From Candidatus Rokuibacteriota bacterium (lineage in GTDB: Bacteria; Methylomirabilota; Methylomirabilia; Rokubacteriales; CSP1-6), in NCBI GenBank assembly GCA_003220435.1, contig QHSL01000099.1, positions 1 to 45,483 on the forward strand: a stretch of 45,483 bases of DNA. The letters run 5' to 3'. Numbering within the stretch: the stretch's first letter is position 1; each line of letters opens with the position of its first letter. Below are positions 25,575 to 33,840 of the stretch, piece after piece. A program made the position numbers and the translations under genes. The notes under the pieces were generated by a model. That model was not told where the DNA came from and did no database searches. It saw nothing but the letters and a program-made list of their open reading frames with translations.

Positions 25575-26129
25575 ATGAAGCAATGGTTCGTGGGCGCGGG
25601 TGCCGCTCTCCTGATCGTGTCCACGGTCGCATACGCACCGAGGGCGGCCACCCCCCCGGACTTCGCGAGTATGCAGATCCAACCCTACTCGCCCCCCAAG
25701 CCTGCGCCCGCATTCTCGCTTCCGGACCTCGACGGCAAGATGGTGACGCTCGCCGATCTGCGCGGCAAGGTCGTCATGCTCTTCTTCTGGGCGACGTGGT
25801 GACCTACCTGTCGGGAGGAGTTGCCTCCCATCCAGAAGATCTACCAGGAGCTGAAGGGTAAGGGATTCGAGGTCGTTCTCATCAGCTTCAGGGAGGACCC
25901 CTCGACCGTCAGGCAAGCAGTTCGGGATCGCAAGTACTCAGCGCCGGTCCTCCTCGACGAAAGTGGCGACGTAACAGGCAAAATGTACGGCGTTTGGGGT
26001 CCCCCAACCGTCTACATCCTCGACCGTCAGGGGCGTCTGGTCGGCCGTGCCGCCGGGCCCCGGTCGTGGGACAGCCCTGCCGGCCGCCGGTTCATCCAGG
26101 CCCTGCTCGAGACCCCAGCCACCCCCTGA
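25575..26129 (+). CDS. TlpA/thioredoxin-like selenoprotein candidate with UPTC active site
   Basis: Read through the TGA at 25800-25802, the frame gives 184 residues with a membrane-anchor/signal segment (about 4-20), a Pro-rich linker, [20 protein letters not shown], then FFWATW-U76-P-T-C79-REELPP, and the cis-proline region [10 protein letters not shown]76 falls exactly on the first cysteine of the WC-x-x-C redox motif. The frame stays open for 108 codons after the TGA with family-like sequence throughout, and a SECIS-like hairpin begins 10 bases after it. I read this as selenocysteine insertion into an extracytoplasmic thiol oxidoreductase or peroxide-reducing protein. A nonsense mutation of TGC or TGT is the alternative; no sel genes are in the window. 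Confidence 0.8.
25803..25835 (+). promoter_or_regulatory. Candidate bacterial SECIS element
   Basis: Just after the in-frame UGA, GGGAGG (25813-25818) pairs with CCTCCC (25824-25829) around the loop AGTTG. A lower stem CTG/CAG (25808-25810 with 25833-25835) is separated by a small internal loop. The apical loop starts 16 nt after the UGA and has a G within its first two bases, which agrees with the published consensus for bacterial SECIS elements recognised by SelB. The structure was drawn by eye. Confidence 0.65.
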
Positions 26130-26298
26130 CGTTTCGGCCGAAGCCCCGGCCCTGACCTACGCCGCCGGGCAAATTTGCTTACGGCGGAACCCGGATGCTA
26201 GGCTCGAATGACACGGATTACCCAGGCACAGCCGAGGTCCCCGTCGACCGCTCGGCTATGAAGTGGTGGAGACGGACCGCGCCCCGGAGCAGACGAGG

Positions 26299-26670
26299 AT
26301 GGTCATGGACGCTACGTCCGCGGCTGAAGCGCGAGAGCGAGTCATGAAGTGGATCGAGGACACCCGTCACATCTTCAGCCTCCTGCCCGAGCTGCTTTCG
26401 GGCGACCTCCAGGCGGGTGAGCGCGTCAGCGCGGCGCAAAAGGAAGCGGAAAGGCTCCACAAGGACGTCGAGGAGCTGAAGAGGGAGAATCAGCACCTCC
26501 GACTCGAGAAGGACGAGATCGCGCAGGCGATGTCACAGATCGCCGCGAAGCTCGGAATCACGCCGCGCCGGAGTCCCTTCGATCGAGCCGCCCCCGGCGA
26601 ACTCACCAAGCTAGCTGAGCCCCTGAAGGCCCCCGAGCCCGCGAAGGTCGCCGAACCCCCGAAGGCCTGA
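26299..26670 (+). CDS. Small coiled-coil protein
   Basis: 123 residues from ATG 26299 (GTG 26263 and ATG 26305 are in-frame alternatives). The middle, about residues 43-80, is a strongly heptad-like charged helix (KEAERLHKDVEELKRENQHL). The C-terminus is a Pro/Ala/Lys/Glu repeat (LKAPEPAKVAEPPKA). There is no signal peptide or recognised domain. It probably oligomerises. It converges with the next gene with 3 bp between stops. A TAGGCT-like box lies about 100 bp upstream in the otherwise empty gap 26130-26298. Confidence 0.6.
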   Translation: MVMDATSAAEARERVMKWIEDTRHIFSLLPELLSGDLQAGERVSAAQKEAERLHKDVEELKRENQHLRLEKDEIAQAMSQIAAKLGITPRRSPFDRAAPGELTKLAEPLKAPEPAKVAEPPKA

Positions 26671-26673
26671 GCC

Positions 26674-28398
26674 CTACGCGGTCCGGCCCGAGCGGAAGGT
26701 GCTAGCCGACTGCTTGGTGGATTGCCTGAGGCTCAACGTCAGCTCGTACTTCTTCTCCGCGCCAGGATCGGGATTGAAGACCGCGACCCACAGCGTGGCA
26801 TAGTCTCGCCCGAGCCCCGGCACCGACGACCCATCCGTCCCGAGCCGCTGAAGATCTGCCTTGAGATCGGCCCTGCCGACCGGCGGCATCGTCATCAGCC
26901 ACGCGTTGTCGGACTCGGCCCGGTTGTCCTGAAGCTTCACGTCGATCGACCGCGGCTCCCGGAGGTCGGCGGCGATCGCGAAGAACCGGGTCGTAAGCGC
27001 CGGCACGACGATCGGGAATCTATGGTCCGCGAAGCGCTGACGCTCCTGCGTAAGGCGCTGCGAATTGTGCTCGGGATCGCCGATCCGGTTGCTCGGGTGC
27101 GTAAAGATCCGCGTCTCGGTGGTCGACTCGAGAATTCTTGCGTGTGTCCAGAGACCGGGCTCGGGCACAGCCGCGAGCAGGACCTCTCTGACGAAATCGG
27201 GGTACTGATCGCGCAGCTGCCCCTCCGACACCAGGATGTTGTAGAGGTGCGCGCCGACTGACGTCGACTGACCGCTGGGTTGAAACGTCTTGAGGCTGTT
27301 GAGCGCCTTGTTGACGAAGCCTTGCGACCGGTGCTCGATGTAGTCGAGCAGGATCGAGTAGCCATACGCGAGGAGCCCGTCCTCGTAGTCCGTGCTCTTC
27401 TGGATCGGGACGCTGAGAACGTAGTTGTACTTGCTGAGCTCCTCCTTCACGGCGTCGACGAAGGAGAGCGTGCCGCGCCAGCTCGTCCAGCGAGCCCAGG
27501 CCGAGACCCACCATTGCGCGGCCTCGTCTTGCGGGGCGTGCTCCCCAGCCTGCGCCGGAGGAGCGGGAGCAGCGTGGGCGCGCTCGCCCGGGCCAGGCGT
27601 CTTCGGCGGTGGGGCCTGGGGCACACCGGTGCCGACCATCACCGGCCCGGGCGCCGGCGGCGTCGCGGGCTGGGGCGGGGGGGCCGCGGGCCGGCCTGCA
27701 GGCTCCGTCGCCTTCGCGGCAGCCGGTGCCGGGCGCTCAGCCGCCGCGGGAGCCGGACGCCCCACGACGAGCTTGCCGCGTGTCGCAGCGACCGCGAGGG
27801 CCCGCCCGAACGCCTGGGTCACGGTGTCCTCGAGAGCGGCGAACTGCTCGTCGTCGAGCGCCTCGCGCCCCTCGATCATCGAGAGCAGCGCCGCGAACGA
27901 CGGCGTGCTCTCGAGGAAGGCCGGCGCGTTATCGCTGTCGAACGCCTTGGGGTCCTCCGCCGCCGCGCGGATCTCCTTGGCCTTCGCCTGGCACTGGACG
28001 AGCGCTGCGAAGTTTGGACCATCGACGTGGGTGATGGTCAGCACCCGATCGAGAACCGTCATCACACGCTTCCGCGCCTCGGACGCGGCGTTCCGCTTCT
28101 CCTCGGCAACGATGGCCTGAACGACGCTCTCGAGCACGGGCTCGAGCGCGTTGATGCTCTCGATCTCGGACATCGCCGGGCTGTTGAGCGCCAGCGAGCG
28201 TGCCGCGTCGAGCACGCGGTGGCGGACATCACCGAAATCTGCTCGAACCCTGGTGATTTCGTCGAGGAGAGACTCGGGCGGGAGCGTGCCGGAGATCTGG
28301 AGCTGCCGGGCCGTCTGGGCGAGAGATTCGGCCAGGCTGGAGAACCGTTCGTTCACCGCCGTCAGGCGTTTCCGCAGGTCGTCAGCGTTCAGCGGCAT
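26674..28398 (-). CDS. Large protein of unknown function with proline-rich linker
   Basis: 574 residues from ATG 28398. Three parts are visible: an N-terminal helical region, about 1-225 (leucine- and charge-rich, heptad-like); a Pro/Ala-rich linker, about 225-290; and a C-terminal globular region, about 300-574, containing QWWVSAWARWTSW, the YEDGLLAYGYSILLDYIEH helix and, near the end, beta-like segments (ATLWVAVFNPD; KYELTLSL). There is no signal peptide or membrane segment. I do not recognise a family. The helical-linker-globular layout suggests a scaffold or sensor rather than an enzyme. It is divergent from the CoA-transferase gene. Confidence 0.7.
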   Translation of the reverse strand: MPLNADDLRKRLTAVNERFSSLAESLAQTARQLQISGTLPPESLLDEITRVRADFGDVRHRVLDAARSLALNSPAMSEIESINALEPVLESVVQAIVAEEKRNAASEARKRVMTVLDRVLTITHVDGPNFAALVQCQAKAKEIRAAAEDPKAFDSDNAPAFLESTPSFAALLSMIEGREALDDEQFAALEDTVTQAFGRALAVAATRGKLVVGRPAPAAAERPAPAAAKATEPAGRPAAPPPQPATPPAPGPVMVGTGVPQAPPPKTPGPGERAHAAPAPPAQAGEHAPQDEAAQWWVSAWARWTSWRGTLSFVDAVKEELSKYNYVLSVPIQKSTDYEDGLLAYGYSILLDYIEHRSQGFVNKALNSLKTFQPSGQSTSVGAHLYNILVSEGQLRDQYPDFVREVLLAAVPEPGLWTHARILESTTETRIFTHPSNRIGDPEHNSQRLTQERQRFADHRFPIVVPALTTRFFAIAADLREPRSIDVKLQDNRAESDNAWLMTMPPVGRADLKADLQRLGTDGSSVPGLGRDYATLWVAVFNPDPGAEKKYELTLSLRQSTKQSASTFRSGRTA

Positions 28399-28519
28399 GA
28401 GATGAATCGATTCTAACGCGGGGTGGCTCGAACCTGTCAAAAGTCCGGTGATGAGCGTCGCCCCAGCCCTTGGGGGGAGGGCGTCCTACCGGCACGTCCC
28501 CCGGTGATAGACTCCTGGC

Positions 28520-29710
28520 GTGGCACAACCCCTCGAAGGCATCGTCGTTGCCGATCTGACGCAGAACGTTGCTGGCCCGTTCTGCACCCAGATCCTCGGC
28601 GACATGGGAGCCGAGGTGGTCAAGATCGAGCGGCCCGGGCGGGGCGACGACGCGAGGGCGTGGGCCCCTCCCTACTGGGGCCGGGAGAGCGCGACGTTCA
28701 TCGCGCTGAACCGCAATAAGAAGAGCCTCGCCCTCGACCTCAAGTCTCCAGGCGGCCTCGAGGTCATGCGCCGGTTGGTGAGCCGCGCCGACGTGTTCAT
28801 CCAGAGCCTGCGTCCGGGAGCCATCGACGAGCTCGGGCTCGACTTCGCCAGCGCGGCCCGACTCAATTCGAGGATCGTGTACTGCTCGGTCACCGCGTTC
28901 GGGACCCAGGGACCCCTTCGTAACCTCCCCGGCTACGATCCCCTCATGCAGGCGTACAGCGGGTTGATGTCGATCAACGGGCACCCCGGGCAGGAGCCGG
29001 CGCGCGTCGGAACGTCGATCGTCGACATGGGCACGGGCATGTGGGCCGCGCTCGGCATCGTGGCCGCCCTCCGCCAGCGCGACGCGACCGGACGCGCTAT
29101 CGAGGTCACGACAGCGCTCTTCGAGACGGCGCTGATGTGGGTGTCCTATCACGCCGCCGGGTATCTCGGGTCGGGCGAGGTACCGCAGCCGCAAGGCTCG
29201 GGCACCGCGATGATCGCGCCGTATCAGGCCTTCCCGACCGCCGACGGGTTCGCGATGATCGGCGCAGGTTCCGACGCGCTCTTCGCCCGCCTGGCGGCGG
29301 CGCTGGGTTCGCCGGGGCTCGCCGACGACGCCCGATTCAAGGACAACCCCTCGCGCGTGAGTCATCGGCCCGCCCTGGTCGAGGCGATCTCGGCGCTGAC
29401 ACGCCAGCGAAAGTCAGCCGAGCTCGTCGAGGCGCTGCGCGTCGCTGGCGTCCCGGCGTCGCCGATCCTGACCGTCGACCAGATGCTGGCCGAGCCGCAA
29501 ACGCGCGAGAGCGGAGTGCTCATGCGCGCGCAGCATCCGCGTCTTCCCGAGTACCGGTCCATCGGGCTGCCGCTCACGTGGGACGGCGTCCGGCCCGCGG
29601 TGCGGCGCGTGCCGCCGCTCCTGGGCGAGCACAGCGGCGACGTGCTCACCTGGCTCGGCTATACCCTCGACGACGTCCGCAGCCTCAAGGGGAACGGCGT
29701 CATCCAATGA
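28520..29710 (+). CDS. Class III CoA-transferase (CaiB/BaiF family)
   Basis: 396 residues from GTG 28520, standard length. The N-terminal VADLTQNVAGPFCTQILGDMGAE-type segment and KIERPGRGDD are diagnostic. The catalytic aspartate is D169 in SIVDMG, the same residue number as in formyl-CoA transferase. The enzyme moves CoA between carboxylic acids through an aspartyl-CoA anhydride. It heads a three-gene operon with an enoyl-CoA hydratase and an acyl-CoA dehydrogenase, so it probably activates an acid for beta-oxidation-like breakdown. A -10-like TAGACT ends 6 bp before the GTG and no ribosome site is seen. Confidence 0.92.
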   Translation: MAQPLEGIVVADLTQNVAGPFCTQILGDMGAEVVKIERPGRGDDARAWAPPYWGRESATFIALNRNKKSLALDLKSPGGLEVMRRLVSRADVFIQSLRPGAIDELGLDFASAARLNSRIVYCSVTAFGTQGPLRNLPGYDPLMQAYSGLMSINGHPGQEPARVGTSIVDMGTGMWAALGIVAALRQRDATGRAIEVTTALFETALMWVSYHAAGYLGSGEVPQPQGSGTAMIAPYQAFPTADGFAMIGAGSDALFARLAAALGSPGLADDARFKDNPSRVSHRPALVEAISALTRQRKSAELVEALRVAGVPASPILTVDQMLAEPQTRESGVLMRAQHPRLPEYRSIGLPLTWDGVRPAVRRVPPLLGEHSGDVLTWLGYTLDDVRSLKGNGVIQ

Positions 29711-30498
29711 GCGCCTACCGCCACCTCGTGATCACGCGATCGGACGACCGCCACGTCGTCACCGTCACCCTGAATCGCCCGGAGCAGATGAACGCGATGA
29801 ACACCGCGATGGGCGAGGATCTGCTCGCCTGTTTCGACGGCTTCCAGCGCGACCCCGACGTGCGCGCGGTGGTGTTCACCGGCGCGGGCGACCGCGCGTT
29901 CTGCGCCGGTGGCGATCTCAAGGAACGCAACGAGATGACCGACGAGACGTGGCGCGCCCAGCACGTGATCTTCGAGCAGGCCGCGTTCCGGGTGCTGCGC
30001 TGCCCCGTGCCGGTGATCGCGGCGGTGGAGGGATTCGCGCTGGCCGGCGGATGCGAGCTGGCGGTCCTGTCCGACTTCATCGTCGCCAGCGAGACCGCGG
30101 TCTTCGGCGTGCCGGAGACGACGCTCGGGATCTTCCCGGGCATCGGGGGCACCCAGCTCCTGCCGCGGATCGTCGGCGCACCACTCGCCAAGGAGCTGAT
30201 CTTCACCGGGCGGCGGATGCGGGCCGACGAGGCGAAGACGGCGGGCCTCGTCAACCGGCTGGTGCCCAAGGGCCAGGCGCGGGCGACGGCGACCGAGATC
30301 GCGACCACGATCGCCGCCAACGGCCCCGTCGCCGTGCGACAGGCGAAGAAGGCGATCGCGTATGGCGCCGAGACGGATCTCGACACGGCCATGATCCTGG
30401 CGATCGAGGCCTACAACGCGACCGTCGTGACCGAGGATCGTCTCGAGGGCGTGCGCGCCTTCAACGAGAAGCGGAAACCTCAGTTCAAGGGGAAGTGA
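29707..30498 (+). CDS. Enoyl-CoA hydratase
   Basis: 263 residues from ATG 29707 (ATGA overlap with the CoA-transferase). Both catalytic glutamates are present: E117 in GGCELAV and E137 in VPETTLG, 20 residues apart as in mitochondrial enoyl-CoA hydratase. The oxyanion-hole segments FCAGGD and EGFALAGG are also intact. It should hydrate 2-enoyl-CoA esters made by the dehydrogenase encoded 5 bp downstream. Unlike the protein at 4360, nothing essential is missing. Confidence 0.92.
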   Translation: MSAYRHLVITRSDDRHVVTVTLNRPEQMNAMNTAMGEDLLACFDGFQRDPDVRAVVFTGAGDRAFCAGGDLKERNEMTDETWRAQHVIFEQAAFRVLRCPVPVIAAVEGFALAGGCELAVLSDFIVASETAVFGVPETTLGIFPGIGGTQLLPRIVGAPLAKELIFTGRRMRADEAKTAGLVNRLVPKGQARATATEIATTIAANGPVAVRQAKKAIAYGAETDLDTAMILAIEAYNATVVTEDRLEGVRAFNEKRKPQFKGK

Positions 30499-30503
30499 CG
30501 ACG

Positions 30504-31670
30504 ATGGCCTCTATCGAGCTCGGCCTCACCGAAGAGCAGCGCGCGCTCCGCGCCGGCGTGCTGGAGATCTGCCGGCGCTATCCCGGGGAGTACTGGCGCG
30601 ATCTCGACTCACGCCGCGAGTACCCGGACAAGTTCGTCAGCGAGCTCACGCAGGCCGGCTATCTCGCCGCGTTGATCCCGCAAGAGTATGGGGGCGCCGG
30701 GCTCGGCATCTTCGAGGGCGGCCTGATCCTCGAGACCATCAACTACTCCGGCGGCAACGCCGGCGCGTGCCACGCCCAGATGTACATCATGGGCACCGTG
30801 CTCCGGCACGGCTCCGAGGCGCAGAAGCGGGAGTATCTGCCCAAGATCGCCAGCGGCGCGCTGCGCTTGCAAGCCTTCGGCGTGACCGAGCCGAACTCGG
30901 GCTCCGACACCACCAAGCTCCAGACGACGGCCATCCGCACGGGCGACCGCTACGTCGTCAACGGCCAGAAGATCTTCATCTCGCGGGTGCTCCAGTCCGA
31001 CCTGATGCTGCTGCTCGCCCGCACGGCGCCCGTCGAGCAGGTGAAGCGGAAGACCGACGGGCTCTCGGTGTTCCTGATCGACATCCGCGACCTCAAGGGG
31101 TTCGAGGTGCGCCCGCTGCGGATGATGATGAACCACTCGACCAACGCGCTCTTCTTCGACAACGTCGAGATCCCGGCCGAGAGCCTGATCGGCCAGGAGG
31201 GCAAAGGGTTCCACTACATCCTGGACGGCATGAACGCCGAGCGGATCCTGGTCGCCTCCGACTCGCTCGGCGACGCGCGCTGGTTCACCGAGAAGGCGGT
31301 CGCGTACTCCAACCAGCGGGTGATCTTCGGCCGGCCCATCGGCGCCAACCAGGGGGTGCAGTTCGCGATCGCCCGCGCCCACATCTCGACCGACGCGGCT
31401 CAGCTCATGCGCGACAAGGCGGCGGCGCTGTTCGACGCGGGCCAGCCGTGCGGCGGCGAGGCCAACATGGCCAAGTACCTCGGTGCCGAGGCGGCGTGGG
31501 AGGCCGGCAACGCGTGCATCGACTGCCACGGCGGCTACGGCTACGCCGAGGAGTACGACGTCGAGCGCAAGTTCCGCGAGTGCCGGCTCTACAAGACCGC
31601 GCCGGTCAACAACAACCTCGTGCTCGCGTACGTCGGCGAGCACGTGCTGGGGATGCCGCGGAGTTATTGA
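30504..31670 (+). CDS. Acyl-CoA dehydrogenase
   Basis: 388 residues. It has the flavin/substrate loop VTEPNSGSDT, NGQKIFISR and HGGYGYAEEYDVERKFRECR. The C-terminal motif is KTAPVNNNLV instead of the usual GTSEI. The Glu of NAERILVAS is at the position used as base in isovaleryl-CoA-type enzymes. Oxidation of a short or branched acyl-CoA is inferred from the CoA-transferase and hydratase in the same operon. It is the last gene before the convergent dps; the 66-bp gap shows no convincing terminator. Confidence 0.9.
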   Translation: MASIELGLTEEQRALRAGVLEICRRYPGEYWRDLDSRREYPDKFVSELTQAGYLAALIPQEYGGAGLGIFEGGLILETINYSGGNAGACHAQMYIMGTVLRHGSEAQKREYLPKIASGALRLQAFGVTEPNSGSDTTKLQTTAIRTGDRYVVNGQKIFISRVLQSDLMLLLARTAPVEQVKRKTDGLSVFLIDIRDLKGFEVRPLRMMMNHSTNALFFDNVEIPAESLIGQEGKGFHYILDGMNAERILVASDSLGDARWFTEKAVAYSNQRVIFGRPIGANQGVQFAIARAHISTDAAQLMRDKAAALFDAGQPCGGEANMAKYLGAEAAWEAGNACIDCHGGYGYAEEYDVERKFRECRLYKTAPVNNNLVLAYVGEHVLGMPRSY

Positions 31671-31736
31671 ACCGATCGAGGAGCGTGCCGCTTCGCCGAG
31701 GATGATAAGAAATGGGCGCGCGGCGCCGGACGTCGG

Positions 31737-32228
31737 CTATCGCGAGCGGGGCGGCCTGCCCTCTGCGAAGGCGCGAAGCGTCCAGGCCATCTTCTCGTGC
31801 TTTTCCATCAGCCCGGTGAGGAAGTCGCTCGTGCCCGCATCGTGGGCATCCGCGGTGGTGTCGACGTCGTCGCGAAGCTGTCTGATCACCGTCTCGTGAT
31901 CGACCAGGAGATTCGCGAGCATCTCCTCGGCGGCCGGGTACTGGCCCGGGTGCTCCTTGAGGCGCGCGGAGTCGCGGAACTCGGTCAGGGTCGCCATCGC
32001 GGCGCCGCCCAGGGTCCGTGCGCGCTCGGCCACGTCGTCGATGACTTCGTTGAGCTCGCCGTACTGCCCCTCGAAGAACTTGTGCAGGTCGTTGAACTGC
32101 GGCCCGACGACATTCCAGTGGTAGTTACGGGTCTTCGTGGACAGCATGTACTCGTCGGCCAGCAGGGTGTTCAGGATCGTGACGATTTTCTTGTGCTCGT
32201 TGTCAGAGATGCCGATGTTGGGACTCAT
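31737..32228 (-). CDS. dps: Dps-family DNA-binding ferritin-like protein
   Basis: 163 residues from ATG 32228 with a strong GGGAGGA ribosome site. The ferroxidase residues H37 (NYHWNV), H49 (LHK), D64 and E68 (DDVAERA) keep the exact 12-15-4 spacing of E. coli Dps (H51, H63, D78, E82). Dps dodecamers store iron and use peroxide as oxidant, protecting DNA. There is no long basic N-terminal tail, so DNA binding may be weak. It is monocistronic and divergent from the HMG-CoA lyase gene across a 97-bp gap. Confidence 0.93.
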   Translation of the reverse strand: MSPNIGISDNEHKKIVTILNTLLADEYMLSTKTRNYHWNVVGPQFNDLHKFFEGQYGELNEVIDDVAERARTLGGAAMATLTEFRDSARLKEHPGQYPAAEEMLANLLVDHETVIRQLRDDVDTTADAHDAGTSDFLTGLMEKHEKMAWTLRAFAEGRPPRSR

Positions 32229-32325
32229 CGTATCCTCCCTGTCTTGGGATGTCGGAGGGCGGCCGACGGGTTCACTGGTCCGCCGTGCTAGAGTTCCCGA
32301 GAGGTTCTGACTCCCGGAGGATGTC

Positions 32326-33279
32326 ATGAAGCTACCGACGCGCGTCACGATGTGCGAGGTGGGAACTCGGGACGGGTTCCAGATCGAGCCCGACTTCATC
32401 CCCACGGAGCTGAAGGTCGAAGTCGTGGACCTTTTGACCGACGCCGGGGTGCCCCGCATCGAGGTCACCTCGTTCGTCCACCCCAAAGTCGTCCCGCAGC
32501 TGCGCGACGCCGAGACGGTGATGGCGAACATCCGCCGCCGGCCGGGCGTGCGCTACGCCGCGCTCGTCCCCAACGACAAGGGCGCGGTGCGCGCGGTCGA
32601 CGCCGGCGTCGACGCGATCCACACCGTGGTCTCCGCCAGCGAGAGCCACAACCTCGCCAACGTCAACATGACGATCGCGGAGTCCATGGAGAAGCTGCGG
32701 GCGGTCATGCAGGTGGCCGAGCGCGCGAAGGTGGCGGTGAGCTGCGGCATCTCCACGTCGTTCGGCTGCCCGTTCGAGGGCGACGTTCCCCTCGACCAGC
32801 TCGAGAGCGTCGTCAGACGTCTCGTCGACATGGGCGCGCGCGCGATCGGGCTCGCCGACACGACCGGCATGGCGAACCCCCGGCAGGTCGCGCGCGTCTG
32901 CGAGCACCTGATGCCACGGTTCGCGTCCATCGAGTGGACGCTCCACACGCACGACACCCGCGCGATGGCGATCCCGAACATCCTGGCCGCGATGGAGTGC
33001 GGCGTCACGAACCTCGATGGCTCCATCGGCGGTCTGGGCGGCTGTCCCTTCGCGCCCGGCGCCTCGGGCAATGTCTGCAGCGAGGACCTCGTGCACTGCC
33101 TGCACGCCATGGGCATCGAGACCGGAATCGATCTCGACCGGCTCGTGGCGACGTCGCGGCGGGTCCAGGAGATCGTCGGCCGGACGCTCCCCGGTCAGAT
33201 CGTCAAGGCGGGGAAGTCCACCCGGCGCTATCCCATGCCCGACACCGTCGCCGCGCGACTCCCGGCTGCCCGCGCGTGA
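32326..33279 (+). CDS. Hydroxymethylglutaryl-CoA lyase family protein
   Basis: 317 residues from ATG 32326 with a GGAGG ribosome site. It shows the HMGL-like TIM-barrel motifs: GTRDGFQ (catalytic Arg-Asp), the metal-ligand segment LHTHD and the glycine-rich cysteine loop GGLGGCPFAPGASGN near the C-terminus. It splits HMG-CoA to acetyl-CoA and acetoacetate, the last step of leucine degradation. Close relatives act on similar acyl-CoAs, so the substrate is a family inference. It overlaps the methyltransferase gene by GTGA. Confidence 0.9.
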   Translation: MKLPTRVTMCEVGTRDGFQIEPDFIPTELKVEVVDLLTDAGVPRIEVTSFVHPKVVPQLRDAETVMANIRRRPGVRYAALVPNDKGAVRAVDAGVDAIHTVVSASESHNLANVNMTIAESMEKLRAVMQVAERAKVAVSCGISTSFGCPFEGDVPLDQLESVVRRLVDMGARAIGLADTTGMANPRQVARVCEHLMPRFASIEWTLHTHDTRAMAIPNILAAMECGVTNLDGSIGGLGGCPFAPGASGNVCSEDLVHCLHAMGIETGIDLDRLVATSRRVQEIVGRTLPGQIVKAGKSTRRYPMPDTVAARLPAARA

Positions 33280-33833
33280 CCAAGCAGGCGCGCCGGATGC
33301 TGGCGCTGATGGACCGCGCCACGGCGTACTGGCACATCCCGATCGTCGGGCGGGTCAAGGGCCGCATCATCCGCCGGCTCCTCGACCGCCACCGGCCCAC
33401 GCGCGCCATCGAGCTCGGCTCGCTGCTCGGCTACTCGGCGATCCTGATCTCCGGCTCGATGCCACCGCGCGGACGGCTCACCTGCGTCGAGGCGAATCCT
33501 TTCCTGGCCTGGATGGTGCGCGCGAACGTCGCCCAGGCGGGCCTGGCTCGTCGAGTAAAGGTCGTGGCTGGCGACGCATTGCGGGCGATCCCGCTCCTGC
33601 CCGGGCGCTTCGACTTCGCCTTCATCGACGCCGAGAAGGAGGACTATCTCGACTACCTGCGCCAGCTCGAGCCGAAGCTCGTCCCCGGCGCGGTCGTCGT
33701 CGCCGACAACACGGGCATCGCTCGCCGCGAGGTCGCGCCCTACCTCGAGTACGTGCGGACCGGCGGCCGCTACGACAGCCGCGGCTACGACGTCGACGAC
33801 GACGCGATGGAGGTCTCCATCCTGCGTCGCTGA
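33276..33833 (+). CDS. SAM-dependent O-methyltransferase (catechol-O-methyltransferase-like)
   Basis: 185 residues from GTG 33276. The SAM-binding loop reads AIELGSLLGYSAI, followed by the acidic CVEAN, AGDA and the metal-binding FIDAEKEDY motif of class I cation-dependent O-methyltransferases. It is shorter than typical members (about 220), missing part of the N-terminal helix cap. The acceptor is unknown. It is translationally coupled to the HMG-CoA lyase gene, though no shared pathway is obvious. Its stop is 7 bp from the convergent citrate synthase stop. Confidence 0.85.
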   Translation: MTKQARRMLALMDRATAYWHIPIVGRVKGRIIRRLLDRHRPTRAIELGSLLGYSAILISGSMPPRGRLTCVEANPFLAWMVRANVAQAGLARRVKVVAGDALRAIPLLPGRFDFAFIDAEKEDYLDYLRQLEPKLVPGAVVVADNTGIARREVAPYLEYVRTGGRYDSRGYDVDDDAMEVSILRR

Positions 33834-33840
33834 TGTAGCG

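Noticed and set aside
25575-25802. Stand-alone 75-residue protein ending at the TGA
   Set aside because: It would be a thioredoxin fold cut just before its active site, with the remaining half perfectly preserved in the same frame. Recoding explains this better.
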